Below, piece after piece: positions 8,490 through 15,760 of a stretch of 64,000 nt of DNA. Under the pieces are notes generated by a model. It had not been told where the DNA came from, ran no database searches, and worked only from the letters and a program-made list of their open reading frames with translations. Both the position numbers and the translations under genes were made by a program. Position 1 is the stretch's first letter; each line of letters opens with the position of its first letter. The DNA comes from PoT sp049331405 (GTDB lineage: Bacteria; Planctomycetota; Planctomycetia; Isosphaerales; Isosphaeraceae), in NCBI RefSeq assembly GCF_049331405.1, contig NZ_CP186274.1, forward strand, positions 1,116,001 through 1,180,000. The letters run 5' to 3'.

Positions 8490-8505
8490 TGTAGCGTTCG
8501 CTACA
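8490..8505. promoter_or_regulatory. Operator 1 in the peroxiredoxin/TetR intergenic region
   Basis: TGTAGCG-TT-CGCTACA is a perfect 16-bp palindrome. It begins at the downstream edge of the peroxiredoxin -10 box and covers the expected transcription start. A near copy lies at 8542-8557. Confidence 0.75.
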
Positions 8506-8533
8506 AGATAGGGAGAGGCAAGGGCGTTGTCAA
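8505..8533 (-). promoter_or_regulatory. Promoter of the peroxiredoxin gene
   Basis: On the minus strand TTGACA (8533-8528) and TATCTT (8510-8505) are 17 bases apart, a near-consensus housekeeping promoter. It lies between the two palindromes. A plus-strand TTGACA at 8481-8486 may serve the divergent TetR gene, but its -10 is poor. Confidence 0.7.
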
Positions 8534-8541
8534 GTGGATCT

Positions 8542-8557
8542 TTTAGCGGTCGCTACA
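8542..8557. promoter_or_regulatory. Operator 2 in the peroxiredoxin/TetR intergenic region
   Basis: TTTAGCG-GT-CGCTACA matches operator 1 at both half-sites except one base. It lies just upstream of the peroxiredoxin -35 box and about 20 bases before the TetR start, so one regulator could control both genes. Confidence 0.65.
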
Positions 8558-8576
8558 GATTGGCCGGTGGGATGTT

Positions 8577-9164
8577 ATGGCGGGGACGCTGAAATTCGAC
8601 TACGCCGCCGCCCTGGAGGCGGCGACTCGCCTCTTCTGGGAGACCGGCTATTCCAACACGTCGCTGCGGGATCTGCTCAAGCAGATGAAGATAGGCGAAG
8701 GCTCTTTCTATAATCTGTTCAAAAGCAAGAAGAACGCATATATAGAATGTTTAATCTACTACAATGCGACCGTGAACGGCCCCCGCGGCGGGGCGGTTTC
8801 CGCGGCCTCCACCGCCGCGGCGGGGATTCGGGCGCTCTTCGAGGCGGTGCTCGACTGCCTGGATGACCCCGAGACGCCGTCGCGGGCTTGCCTGATGGCG
8901 AGCAGCATCACGCCCGAGGTCCTGGCGGAACCCGAATTGCGTGAATATATACAGAATCAAATGTCAATATTCGTGCGGCTGATTGTCGGGCGGATGGCCG
9001 CGGACCGGGAAGCGGGGCTCCTGCCTCCCTCGTTCGACCCTGAAATCGTCGGGCCAATCATCATCACTTATCTGCAAGGCTTGTGGAGAATGGCCTTGAT
9101 TTCCTATGACCGACCCCAATACGAGCGACAAATCGACGCGTTCTTGACCGGGCTGGGACTCTGA
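8577..9164 (+). CDS. TetR/AcrR-family transcriptional regulator
   Basis: A 195-aa protein with an N-terminal TetR domain: FDYAAALEAATRLFWETGY followed by the helix-turn-helix TSLRDLLKQMKIGEGSFYN. The C-terminal domain resembles the AcrR-type ligand-binding fold (RACLMASSITPEVLAE, then helices to the end). It is divergently arranged with the peroxiredoxin gene and shares with it the two TGTAGCG/CGCTACA palindromes, so it probably represses itself and the peroxiredoxin. The signal it senses is unknown; an oxidant or toxic electrophile would fit the target. Confidence 0.9.
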   Translation: MAGTLKFDYAAALEAATRLFWETGYSNTSLRDLLKQMKIGEGSFYNLFKSKKNAYIECLIYYNATVNGPRGGAVSAASTAAAGIRALFEAVLDCLDDPETPSRACLMASSITPEVLAEPELREYIQNQMSIFVRLIVGRMAADREAGLLPPSFDPEIVGPIIITYLQGLWRMALISYDRPQYERQIDAFLTGLGL

Positions 9165-9298
9165 ATACTGGGGGTGGTCGAGGGTGTCCGACCCCTTGCG
9201 GGGACGCATGGGGACCGGACGATCCCGATGCGAGCGAGGACTTGGGCCGTGCTCGGCCCGACACCCGACGGGCTGCGAATAAGCAACGGCGGGCCGGC

Positions 9299-9327
9299 AA
9301 AGGGGTCAGAGGCTCCTGACCCCTTTT
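9299..9327. repeat. REP-like hairpin with CTGACCCCTTT arms
   Basis: AAAGGGGTCAG and CTGACCCCTTTT form a perfect stem around a 6-base loop. Single arms of the same word recur at 7633-7645 and 7771-7780. It lies between the TetR stop and a truncated TlpA gene. It may act as a terminator for the TetR gene but looks more like a dispersed palindromic repeat. Confidence 0.6.
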
Positions 9328-9344
9328 GATGTTTCCCGGGCCGA

Positions 9345-9897
9345 TCTCTTGCCGGATGAGCGGCCTCGCCCGGCTTGCCCTCTTCGCGAAGATCCACATT
9401 GCATTCTCAAAAATCGAAGCGGATCCCGAGGCCGTCCTCCCCTCGATCGAGGACTTCGTCCGCAACGCCCCCAAGGATCCCCGCTGCCCGAACCTCTTCT
9501 ACACGATCGGCCTGGTGGCCAAGGACGCCCGCCTCAAGGACGCCATGGAGGACCGGATCATCAGGGATTACCCGGAATCCACCGTGGGCCCCAACGCCGC
9601 CAGGCGCAAGGCCCGCTCGATGATCGGCAAGCCGTTCGAACTGTCATTCAAGGACGCGATCAGCGGCAAGGCCATCTCGATCGAAGGGCGACGCGGAAAG
9701 GTCGTCGTGATCGACTTCTGGTCGACCACCTGCGGGCCTTGCGTCGAGGAACTCCCGTCCCTGAAGGCCACCTACGCCAAGTACAAGGACAAGGGCGTCG
9801 AATTCATCAGCGTCAGCCTCGATCGGCCCGAATCCGAAGGGGGCCTCGAGGCGGTCAAGGCCTTCGTCGCCAAGAACGAGGTCCCCTGGCCGCATCG
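9345..9897 (+). pseudogene. TlpA-like thiol-disulfide oxidoreductase, truncated at both ends
   Basis: This plus-strand frame contains a helical spacer region and then a TlpA/redoxin domain: GKPFELSFKDAISGK, VVVIDFWSTTCGPCVEELPS with the catalytic CGPC, and EFISVSLDRPESEGGLEAV. It stops resembling the family after VPWPH at about 9897, where typical members continue for some 50 residues. The N-terminus is also missing, cut near the palindromic repeat at 9299-9327. No signal peptide or proper start is present. The longest open frame (9326-10177) simply runs on into unrelated sequence. It resembles the redoxin half of the gene interrupted at 1-275 but is a separate copy. Confidence 0.75.
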
Positions 9898-10234
9898 TCA
9901 CAGCGCAACAGATGGTCGCATAGGCCGACTCAAAACCACGAGGCCCTGCGACTCTTCTCTCCGGCGAAGCCCCAACGGATATCGAGCGTCCTCAGCCGAG
10001 TGGAACGCGGGCTTCACATATCGGCTCCACCCCACGCCGAAGGTCTTTTCCCACATGGCAGTGGGGCAGGGCTCGCCTGATACGCGCGACGTCTTCCGCA
10101 GTCGCGTTGGGATGAGCCCGACCATCGAGTTGACGACGAGTGGGCCCAGTGTCGTGGAGGCGGACGCAGTCAGTTGAGCATCAGCAGGATTTGCGTGGCG
10201 ATTGTGGTCCCTTCGGCAGGAGTGCGGATAACCC
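9898..10234. other. Unrecognised sequence after the TlpA fragment
   Basis: About 340 bp of DNA that joins abruptly to the TlpA fragment. A minus-strand frame at 9898-10266 is open but was not recognised and overlaps the acetyltransferase end. It may be the remains of another mobile element. Confidence 0.35.
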
Positions 10235-10753
10235 TCAGGCGTCGAGGGGTGTGGTGCGAGAATCAAGTGTCAACTGGAGGAACGCGAGGTCGAGCCAGGT
10301 GCCGAACTTCGTGCCGACCTGCTTCAAGTGCCCGACGTGCTCGAAACCCAGCGTTTCATGCAGCCGGATTGACGCGACGTTCCGGGCCTCGATCCCCGCC
10401 ACCATGACATGCTTGCCGAGTCCGCGCGCCCTCTCGACCAAGGCCAGCATCAAGGCCTTGCCGACCCCCTTGCCACGCTGATCGTTCCGGACGTAGACGG
10501 AATGCTCCACGGTGTACCGGTAGCCATCCCAGGCCCGCCAGTCTCCGAATGATGCGTAGCCCAATACGCCCCCATCGCCATCGACCGCGACCAGCACGGG
10601 ATAGCCGACTCTCCGTCGTTCAGCGAGCCATGCCGAACGGTTGGCCAAGTCGACGCTCGCCTCATTCCAAATCGCCGTCGTCTGCTCCACGGCGTCATTA
10701 TAGATGGCCGTGATTCCCTCGATATCGCCTTCGCCTGCATCGCGAATGTCCAT
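10235..10753 (-). CDS. GNAT-family N-acetyltransferase, phosphinothricin/methionine-sulfone acetyltransferase type
   Basis: A 172-aa protein matching the Pat/MnaT subgroup: IRDAGEGDIEGITAIYNDAV, the substrate-side WLAERRRVGYPVLVA, YASFGDWRAWDGYRYTVEHSVYV, and the acetyl-CoA loop RGKGVGKAL. The C-terminal LHETLGFEHVGHLKQVGTKFG is also typical. Members acetylate phosphinothricin or methionine sulfoximine/sulfone. The start at 10753 is preferred over 10774 because GGAGGA lies eight bases upstream and the family begins MxIRDA. It sits beside an ISAs1 remnant with no evident operon partner. Confidence 0.9.
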   Translation of the reverse strand: MDIRDAGEGDIEGITAIYNDAVEQTTAIWNEASVDLANRSAWLAERRRVGYPVLVAVDGDGGVLGYASFGDWRAWDGYRYTVEHSVYVRNDQRGKGVGKALMLALVERARGLGKHVMVAGIEARNVASIRLHETLGFEHVGHLKQVGTKFGTWLDLAFLQLTLDSRTTPLDA

Positions 10754-10797
10754 GACAACTTCCTCCGCCTGCATCGCCAGAGCGATTGCGCCATAAG

Positions 10798-11062
10798 TTA
10801 TTTCGAGAATAGCACTTGCTCGAGGTAGGTATCGCTCGATGCTGCTATCAGCCTCTTGCCTTCCAGCCCGATCTTCTCCGACTCGTTCTTCAGCAGGCTC
10901 AATGCCGTCCGTCGCAACGCGCTGAAGTTCGCGTCCGCGTGCCCTCGTCGCAGACGGCTCCGGTCCTCGCCGAACGTCGCGTCCAAGGACCAGTGGCAGC
11001 TATTCTCGATCGCCCAAAGGCCGCGGACCGCGGCCGCGAACTCCTTGCGGACTTGGCCCGAG
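10798..11062 (-). pseudogene. ISAs1-family transposase, C-terminal remnant
   Basis: The minus strand reads VRGLWAIENSCHWSLDATFG and then EDRSRLRRGHADANFSALRR, the conserved C-terminus of ISAs1-family transposases, ending at 10798. Only about 88 codons remain; upstream of about 11062 the similarity fades. It is a decayed insertion with no other trace of its ends. Confidence 0.8.
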
Positions 11063-11483
11063 CCATGATGGATACCCGGTGAGCATGGGCGTCTCGAGCC
11101 CCGACTCCTCGCCCGCGTCGTCGCGATCCGCCATGCTTCAGTTATTACATATTACCCAGGATGGCGCAATCGCCCTGGTTCAATTTGGAGACCACTGATT
11201 AAGTAAAGCGATGGATGCCCCGAGATGGGGGGTCGTCGCTTGCATTCCGGCTTTCTTTGCGGGAGGGCCTCGGGCGCGTCAGAGGTTCCCCCCCCCCCCC
11301 GCCAATGAGAATCAATTATGAGAATTTTCAGATCCAAAGATTTTCACTTCGTTGTATTTCGTGGCGAAGTTCCGGACTCGATGTCGAAGAAATGAGATTG
11401 ACGCACGTGAGCACATCGGATAGCCTCGCCGCCCTGTCCATGCGCAGGCAGGATGCCGGCGCCACGGGCGGAGGAGGCACAGG
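11063..11483. other. Intergenic region, no gene seen
   Basis: About 420 bp before the PEP-CTERM gene. It contains a run of 12 cytosines near 11289-11300 and otherwise no open frame that looks like protein. The promoter for the PEP-CTERM gene should be here but was not identified. Confidence 0.5.
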
Positions 11484-12230
11484 ATGTGCAAATTTTTCTA
11501 TGCAATCGCGCTCTGTGGTTGCTTGATTGCGTGCGAGGTGGGTAGGGTCCGGGCGGATTCTATCCCTTTGCAGGTTTCCGTACAAGGAAACCTTGGGAAT
11601 TGGGGCGTCGACCAGACGTCGACACGCAGCTACAATTCCGACAAGCCCGGCCAGGACGACGGGGCCCCACTCACCCTATTCTCCGGCCCTTATACGAGTT
11701 ACGGCCTTCCCACGCCGACGCTCGATAGTTCGGGAAACCAGGTGAGTCCCGGCGACCCGACGTATCAGGGCCCCTACTACACGGGGAAGGAGAGCGGGAC
11801 CTTCAGCTTCGACCTGACGCTGAAGCCGCTGTCGCAGTCGGTCGCCTCGAGCTCGGGTTCGGGGTCGAGCTCCGGGGCTCAGGACTCGGCGACGATCCAC
11901 TACACGGGCGTCTATAGTGGCCAGTTCATGAGCATGACGCTCGGGGGCGAGATCAGCGGCGGGCTCGGCGGCCAGGCTTCGACCGCGGACCTGAAGAACT
12001 GGTCCCCCTCGTCGACGATCCCGATGTCGGTCATCCAGCCCTGGCTCGACCCCAAGAACATCGTGGTGCACGTCGGGACGAGTGGGAACCCTGCGAACGT
12101 GTACGCCACGCTCGTCCGCCTGGCCGGCGACCCGAACGTGCCGGAGCCGAGCACGCTCGCCTTCGCGACGCTCGTGCTGGCCGGCACCTGCACGTTGAAA
12201 TGGCGAAGCCGCCGCCGTCGACCTTCTTGA
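11484..12230 (+). CDS. PEP-CTERM sorting domain-containing secreted protein
   Basis: A 248-aa protein with an N-terminal signal peptide (hydrophobic FFYAIALCGCLIAC, cleavage near VRADS) and a C-terminal sorting signal: VPEPST at about residue 218, a hydrophobic stretch LAFATLVLAGTC and an Arg-rich tail RSRRRRPS. The middle is rich in Ser, Gly and Thr with a serine stretch near residue 120, and was not assigned to a known domain. PEP-CTERM proteins are processed by an exosortase and exported to the envelope or matrix. GGAGGAGG lies just before the ATG. No exosortase gene is present in this window, so the partner must be elsewhere. Confidence 0.85.
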   Translation: MCKFFYAIALCGCLIACEVGRVRADSIPLQVSVQGNLGNWGVDQTSTRSYNSDKPGQDDGAPLTLFSGPYTSYGLPTPTLDSSGNQVSPGDPTYQGPYYTGKESGTFSFDLTLKPLSQSVASSSGSGSSSGAQDSATIHYTGVYSGQFMSMTLGGEISGGLGGQASTADLKNWSPSSTIPMSVIQPWLDPKNIVVHVGTSGNPANVYATLVRLAGDPNVPEPSTLAFATLVLAGTCTLKWRSRRRRPS

Positions 12231-12283
12231 AGGTGACGGCGACGGACGAATGACGGGCGCTCTCCGCCCCGATTGAAGCAAGA

Positions 12284-13471
12284 TCAGCCGGCGAGGATCG
12301 GCAGGACGTGGGGCTGCAGGCCGCCGGTGACGTGGACTTCATGGGAGGCGTCGACGAAGACGTTGACCTCGCTGCGGACGCCGAACTTGCCGGCGAAGTA
12401 GATGCCGGGCTCGATCGAGAAGCAGGTGCGGGGTAGGACCAGGCGCTCGTCGTGCGTCTCGACGTCGTCCATGTTCGCGCCGTTGCCGTGCGTCTCCTGG
12501 CCGATGCTGTGGCCGGTCCGGTGGAAGAACTGCGGGCCGTAGCCGGCGGCCTCGATGACCCCTCGCGCGGCGCGGTCAACCTGCCATCCCTGGAGCGGCG
12601 ACTTCGTCGCGAACGAGGTGCGCACCAGGTCGATCGCGGCGTCCCTCGCCCCCTTCACGATCTGGAAGATTTCTTCGTATTCATCGGGGACCTCCTCGCC
12701 GACGTAGCCGACGCGGGTCAGGTCGCTGTAGACCCCCCGGTCCTTCTTGCTCTTGGCCCAGAGGTCGATGAGGACGAAGTCGCCGCGGCGGATCGGGGTG
12801 TCGGCCTCGGGGCTCGGCTCGAAATGCGGGTCGGCGCTGTGGGGGCCGACGGAGACGTTGGGGGGGCTGTTCGTGGTCACGCCATGCGCCTCGAAGTGCG
12901 CGAGGATGGCGGCCTGGACCTCGCACTCGGTGACGGAGCCGCCGTCGCGGGTGCGGTCGGCGATCAGCTTCCAGGCGACCTCATAGGCCGAGGTCGTCAC
13001 GGCCTCGGCCTCGAGGTGGAGCTGCCATTGAGTGTCGTCCCAGGTCGCCTCGAAGAGCTGGATCAGGTCCCCGGACGACACGACCTCGATGCCGAACGAG
13101 CGGACCAGCTCGACGATGCCGGCGTCGGCCCTGGAGACGTACGGGTTCCGGTTGCGCGGGGAGTATTCCATCGCCAGGAGCTTCATGCCCGAGGTGAGGT
13201 GGGCGATCCCGTCCTCCAACTCCTGCCAGCGGTAGAAGACCGTCTTCTCGCCGGGTAGGTGGTCGAGCACCTTGGTCTCGATCGAGTGGACGAGCTTCTT
13301 CGGCTCCCCCTTGGCGGGGATCGAATAGAAGAATCGGCGCGAGAAGATCGGCTTGTGGTCGAGGTCGAGGACTCGCCTCGCCAGGCGGTTGCTGTCGCGG
13401 AAGGCGCCCAGGAGCCAGCCGTCGAAGCCGAATTCTTGCAGGGCCGATTGGATCGCGGAAAGGTCGAACAT
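12284..13471 (-). CDS. M24-family metallopeptidase (Xaa-Pro aminopeptidase-like)
   Basis: A 395-aa protein with a creatinase-like N-terminal domain (MFDLSAIQSALQEFGFDGWL onward) and a pita-bread C-terminal domain. The five metal ligands can be placed: Asp in VLIDLWAK, Asp in VYSDLTRVG, His in RTGHSIGQETHG, Glu in FSIEPGIYF and Glu in VRSEVNVFVD. It probably removes N-terminal residues before proline or acts on related dipeptides in the cytoplasm. The open frame extends 65 codons upstream to 13666, but that part looks non-coding and GAGGAG sits before the ATG at 13471, so the shorter start is used. A FadR-type regulator lies upstream on the same strand. Confidence 0.85.
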   Translation of the reverse strand: MFDLSAIQSALQEFGFDGWLLGAFRDSNRLARRVLDLDHKPIFSRRFFYSIPAKGEPKKLVHSIETKVLDHLPGEKTVFYRWQELEDGIAHLTSGMKLLAMEYSPRNRNPYVSRADAGIVELVRSFGIEVVSSGDLIQLFEATWDDTQWQLHLEAEAVTTSAYEVAWKLIADRTRDGGSVTECEVQAAILAHFEAHGVTTNSPPNVSVGPHSADPHFEPSPEADTPIRRGDFVLIDLWAKSKKDRGVYSDLTRVGYVGEEVPDEYEEIFQIVKGARDAAIDLVRTSFATKSPLQGWQVDRAARGVIEAAGYGPQFFHRTGHSIGQETHGNGANMDDVETHDERLVLPRTCFSIEPGIYFAGKFGVRSEVNVFVDASHEVHVTGGLQPHVLPILAG

Positions 13472-13694
13472 GGCGAATTCAGGCTCCTCGAAGGCGCTTC
13501 GCTCGCGGAAGCGGTTCAATGTCCGTTCATACAGGAGTGCGATGGCACCCCGGCCGGGAATCGACGTGAGGCACCCGAGAATCTCAATCAGTCGCGGGCG
13601 AGATTGCAACCCCTCCAGGTCGGCCACGAACCCGAAGGAGCCCGCATTCGCGACCTCGGATGGCACCTTGCCGATATGGGTTCATGCCATCACG

Positions 13695-14447
13695 TCATCC
13701 TGAGAGCGAGCCGAGTCGCTCGCGGGCCTCTGCGGGGACGAGGTCGGCGTAGAGGTCGATGAGGTGCCGGCGCGAGAGCCGGTCGGCACTCACCCCGTCG
13801 CGATCCCGGATCGCCTTGAGGATCCCGGCGTGGGCGAGCAGGATCGCCTCGCGGGCCTGGCTCCCGGTCTCGCGGGCGAGGCCGGTCGAGATCAGCCGCA
13901 CGATCGGGTCGTGCAGGGCGCTCAGGAAGAGGACGAGCAGCCGGTTCCCGCCGACCTCGGCGACCCGGCGATGGAAGAGGGCGTCGGCCTCGACGAAGCG
14001 GGCGGCGTCGGGGGCCGTCTCCATCGACCGGAAGGCCTCCTCGAGCGGCCCGAGGTCCCCCACCGGAGCCGAGGCCGCCAGCCTCGCCGCGGTCCCCTCG
14101 AGCACGATCCGGGCCTCGATCAACTCGGCCAGCGACGTCCGCTCGGCCCCCAGCAGGCTGTCCAGCACCCGGACGACCCCGAGGCTCGGCCGGGCCAGCA
14201 CCCTCGGTCCCCCCGGATCCCCGTGCCGCACCGCGATCAGGCCGAGGCTCTCCGCCACCCGGAGCGCCTCGCGGATCGTCGGCCGGCTCACGCCGAACGT
14301 CTCCATCATCTCACGCTCGGAGGGGAGGCGGGCGCCCGGCGCGAGATCCCCCTCGAGGATCCTGCGCTGGAGCTGCGCCAGGATCGCCTCGTGGGCTCGC
14401 GTCGGCTTGATCGGCTCGAATTCGGGGACCTCGCTCTTCTTCGCCAT
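13695..14447 (-). CDS. FadR/GntR-family transcriptional regulator
   Basis: A 250-aa protein with an N-terminal winged helix of the GntR type: HEAILAQLQRRILEGDLAPG, then LPSEREMMETFGVSRPTIRE and ALRVAESLGLIAVRHG. The C-terminal all-helical FCD domain includes EARIVLEGTAARLAA, ADALFHRRVAEVGGN and LAHAGILKAIRD, which supply Asp/His ligands for a metal or carboxylate effector in this family. It probably responds to a small organic acid. The M24 peptidase gene follows 220 bases downstream on the same strand; whether it is a target is not shown. Confidence 0.9.
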   Translation of the reverse strand: MAKKSEVPEFEPIKPTRAHEAILAQLQRRILEGDLAPGARLPSEREMMETFGVSRPTIREALRVAESLGLIAVRHGDPGGPRVLARPSLGVVRVLDSLLGAERTSLAELIEARIVLEGTAARLAASAPVGDLGPLEEAFRSMETAPDAARFVEADALFHRRVAEVGGNRLLVLFLSALHDPIVRLISTGLARETGSQAREAILLAHAGILKAIRDRDGVSADRLSRRHLIDLYADLVPAEARERLGSLSG

Positions 14448-14512
14448 CGCCCGTGAGTGTAACGGCCCCCCACGCGAGGGTCAAAAACCAAACGGAAGAT
14501 GCTCGGAGTCGC

Positions 14513-15760
14513 TCAGAGTGCCTCCACGTCGAAGCCGAGTTCCTTGCATCGCTTGACGAAGCCGTTGGGGTCGGATCGGATCTTGATGAGCAGATAACCG
14601 GGCGGGGCTCCCGGCTCGATGTAGCCTTTGAGCTTGGGGTGCTGTCGGATCGCCTCCAACACCTCGTCGCTCTCGGGTTTGACCAGTGCGCTGCACCCTC
14701 GGATTGCGAGCTTGCCCCCCACCTTCGACTTCGTCGCCAGCAAGTCGGCGACGGTGGAGGGAAGAGGTTCCAGGTCGCGAAAGGCCTCGCGGAGTTCCTT
14801 GCCCGGCTCGCTGCCCGAGGGGGACTCGGCCAGTCGTTTGCGGTCGAGCCGAAACTCGTAGACCTGGTCGATCCGCTTGATCGTGGCGTGGCGGAACAGG
14901 GGCACGAGCGTTTCCCAGGGAAGGCCGGCCCCCGCGAAGACGGAAAGGTCGGGCTGGACGACGAAGGTCGTGGCGAACACCGGTGCGGGGAGCGAGGGCC
15001 CCAGCCCCAACATGGCCAGGCCATTCGGGCTGGCGAAGAACGACTCCGGATCCTTCGCCTTGAGTTTGGAGTAATAGGCCCACTCGGCCAGGTAGAGGGA
15101 GGTGATCAGGGCCTTCTTGCCCCTGAGTTGGAACGTCTTCTTCCACGCGGCCACATCGACGCGGTCCTTCGCGATTTTGAGCCTCCGCGCCCACTCGATC
15201 AGGTCATCTTCGGGCAGTCGGATGAATTCGTCGATGACCCCGCCTAACTCGGATTCAACGATCGCGAGGCCCTTGAAACTCATGAAGAAGAGCGACAGGA
15301 ACTCGATCAGGCACAAGTCCTCGGGCTCGTGGGGATGCCAGAACGGGTGGCCCATCTGGCTCCCGAACAGCCGCAAGAAGGCCTGACGCGAGATCGCGGG
15401 GAGGCGTTTCTCATCGAGGGCCCAGAAGTGGACGAGATTCGGTCCCGCGACATACCCGCGCTGGTGGTCGGGCTCGATCACCTTCATCGCGACGAGCCAC
15501 GTCCCGATCTGCTCGATGAAGTACTGGTTGAAGTTCGCTTCCTTGCCCAGGCGGTTGACGTCGGTCATGTTGGGCAAGCCGTCGGATTTGGCCAGGATCC
15601 GACCCGATAGCAGGAAACAGGCGATGGCCCGATACCAGTATCGGCCGTATGGCGAAGTCTGCTCCTTCTCGACCTCCGGCCAGCATTCCACGACCGGCCG
15701 GGTTGTCTGAGCCTCGACGAACTTCCGCAAGGATTCGGGCAACTGCGGCGGGCTAATTTT
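14513..15760 (-). pseudogene. Helicase-associated (XPB/Helicase_C_3-like) domain protein, separated from its start by ISL3 copy 2
   Basis: The frame is open from the IS edge to 14513, about 415 codons. The C-terminal part, with VVQPDLSVFAGAGLPWE, LVPLFRHATIKRIDQVYEF and LEPLPSTVADLLATKSKVGG, resembles the helicase-associated domain found in stand-alone bacterial proteins of the XPB-type helicase group. No Walker motifs are seen, so it is not itself a helicase. Excising the IS and one 8-bp duplication restores ATG-AGC-CGC-AAA-ATT-AGC, coding MSRKISPPQLPESLRKF, with the ATG at 17297-17295. The insertion removed the first five codons and the promoter. A TTG at 15742 could in principle still start translation. 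The original function is unknown. Confidence 0.75.
15753..15760. repeat. Target-site duplication of ISL3 copy 2 (left copy; right copy 17281-17288)
   Basis: CTAATTTT precedes the left end and is repeated exactly at 17281-17288 after the right end. Both ISL3 copies inserted at a site ending in AATTTT. Confidence 0.95.

Noticed and set aside
9898..10266. Minus-strand 122-codon frame after the TlpA fragment
   Set aside because: No recognisable pattern, overlaps the end of the acetyltransferase gene, and lies in DNA that joins abruptly to a truncated gene.
11289..11300. Homopolymer of 12 cytosines upstream of the PEP-CTERM gene, as a phase-variation tract
   Set aside because: It lies about 190 bases before the start codon and not at a visible promoter; it may also be a sequencing error.
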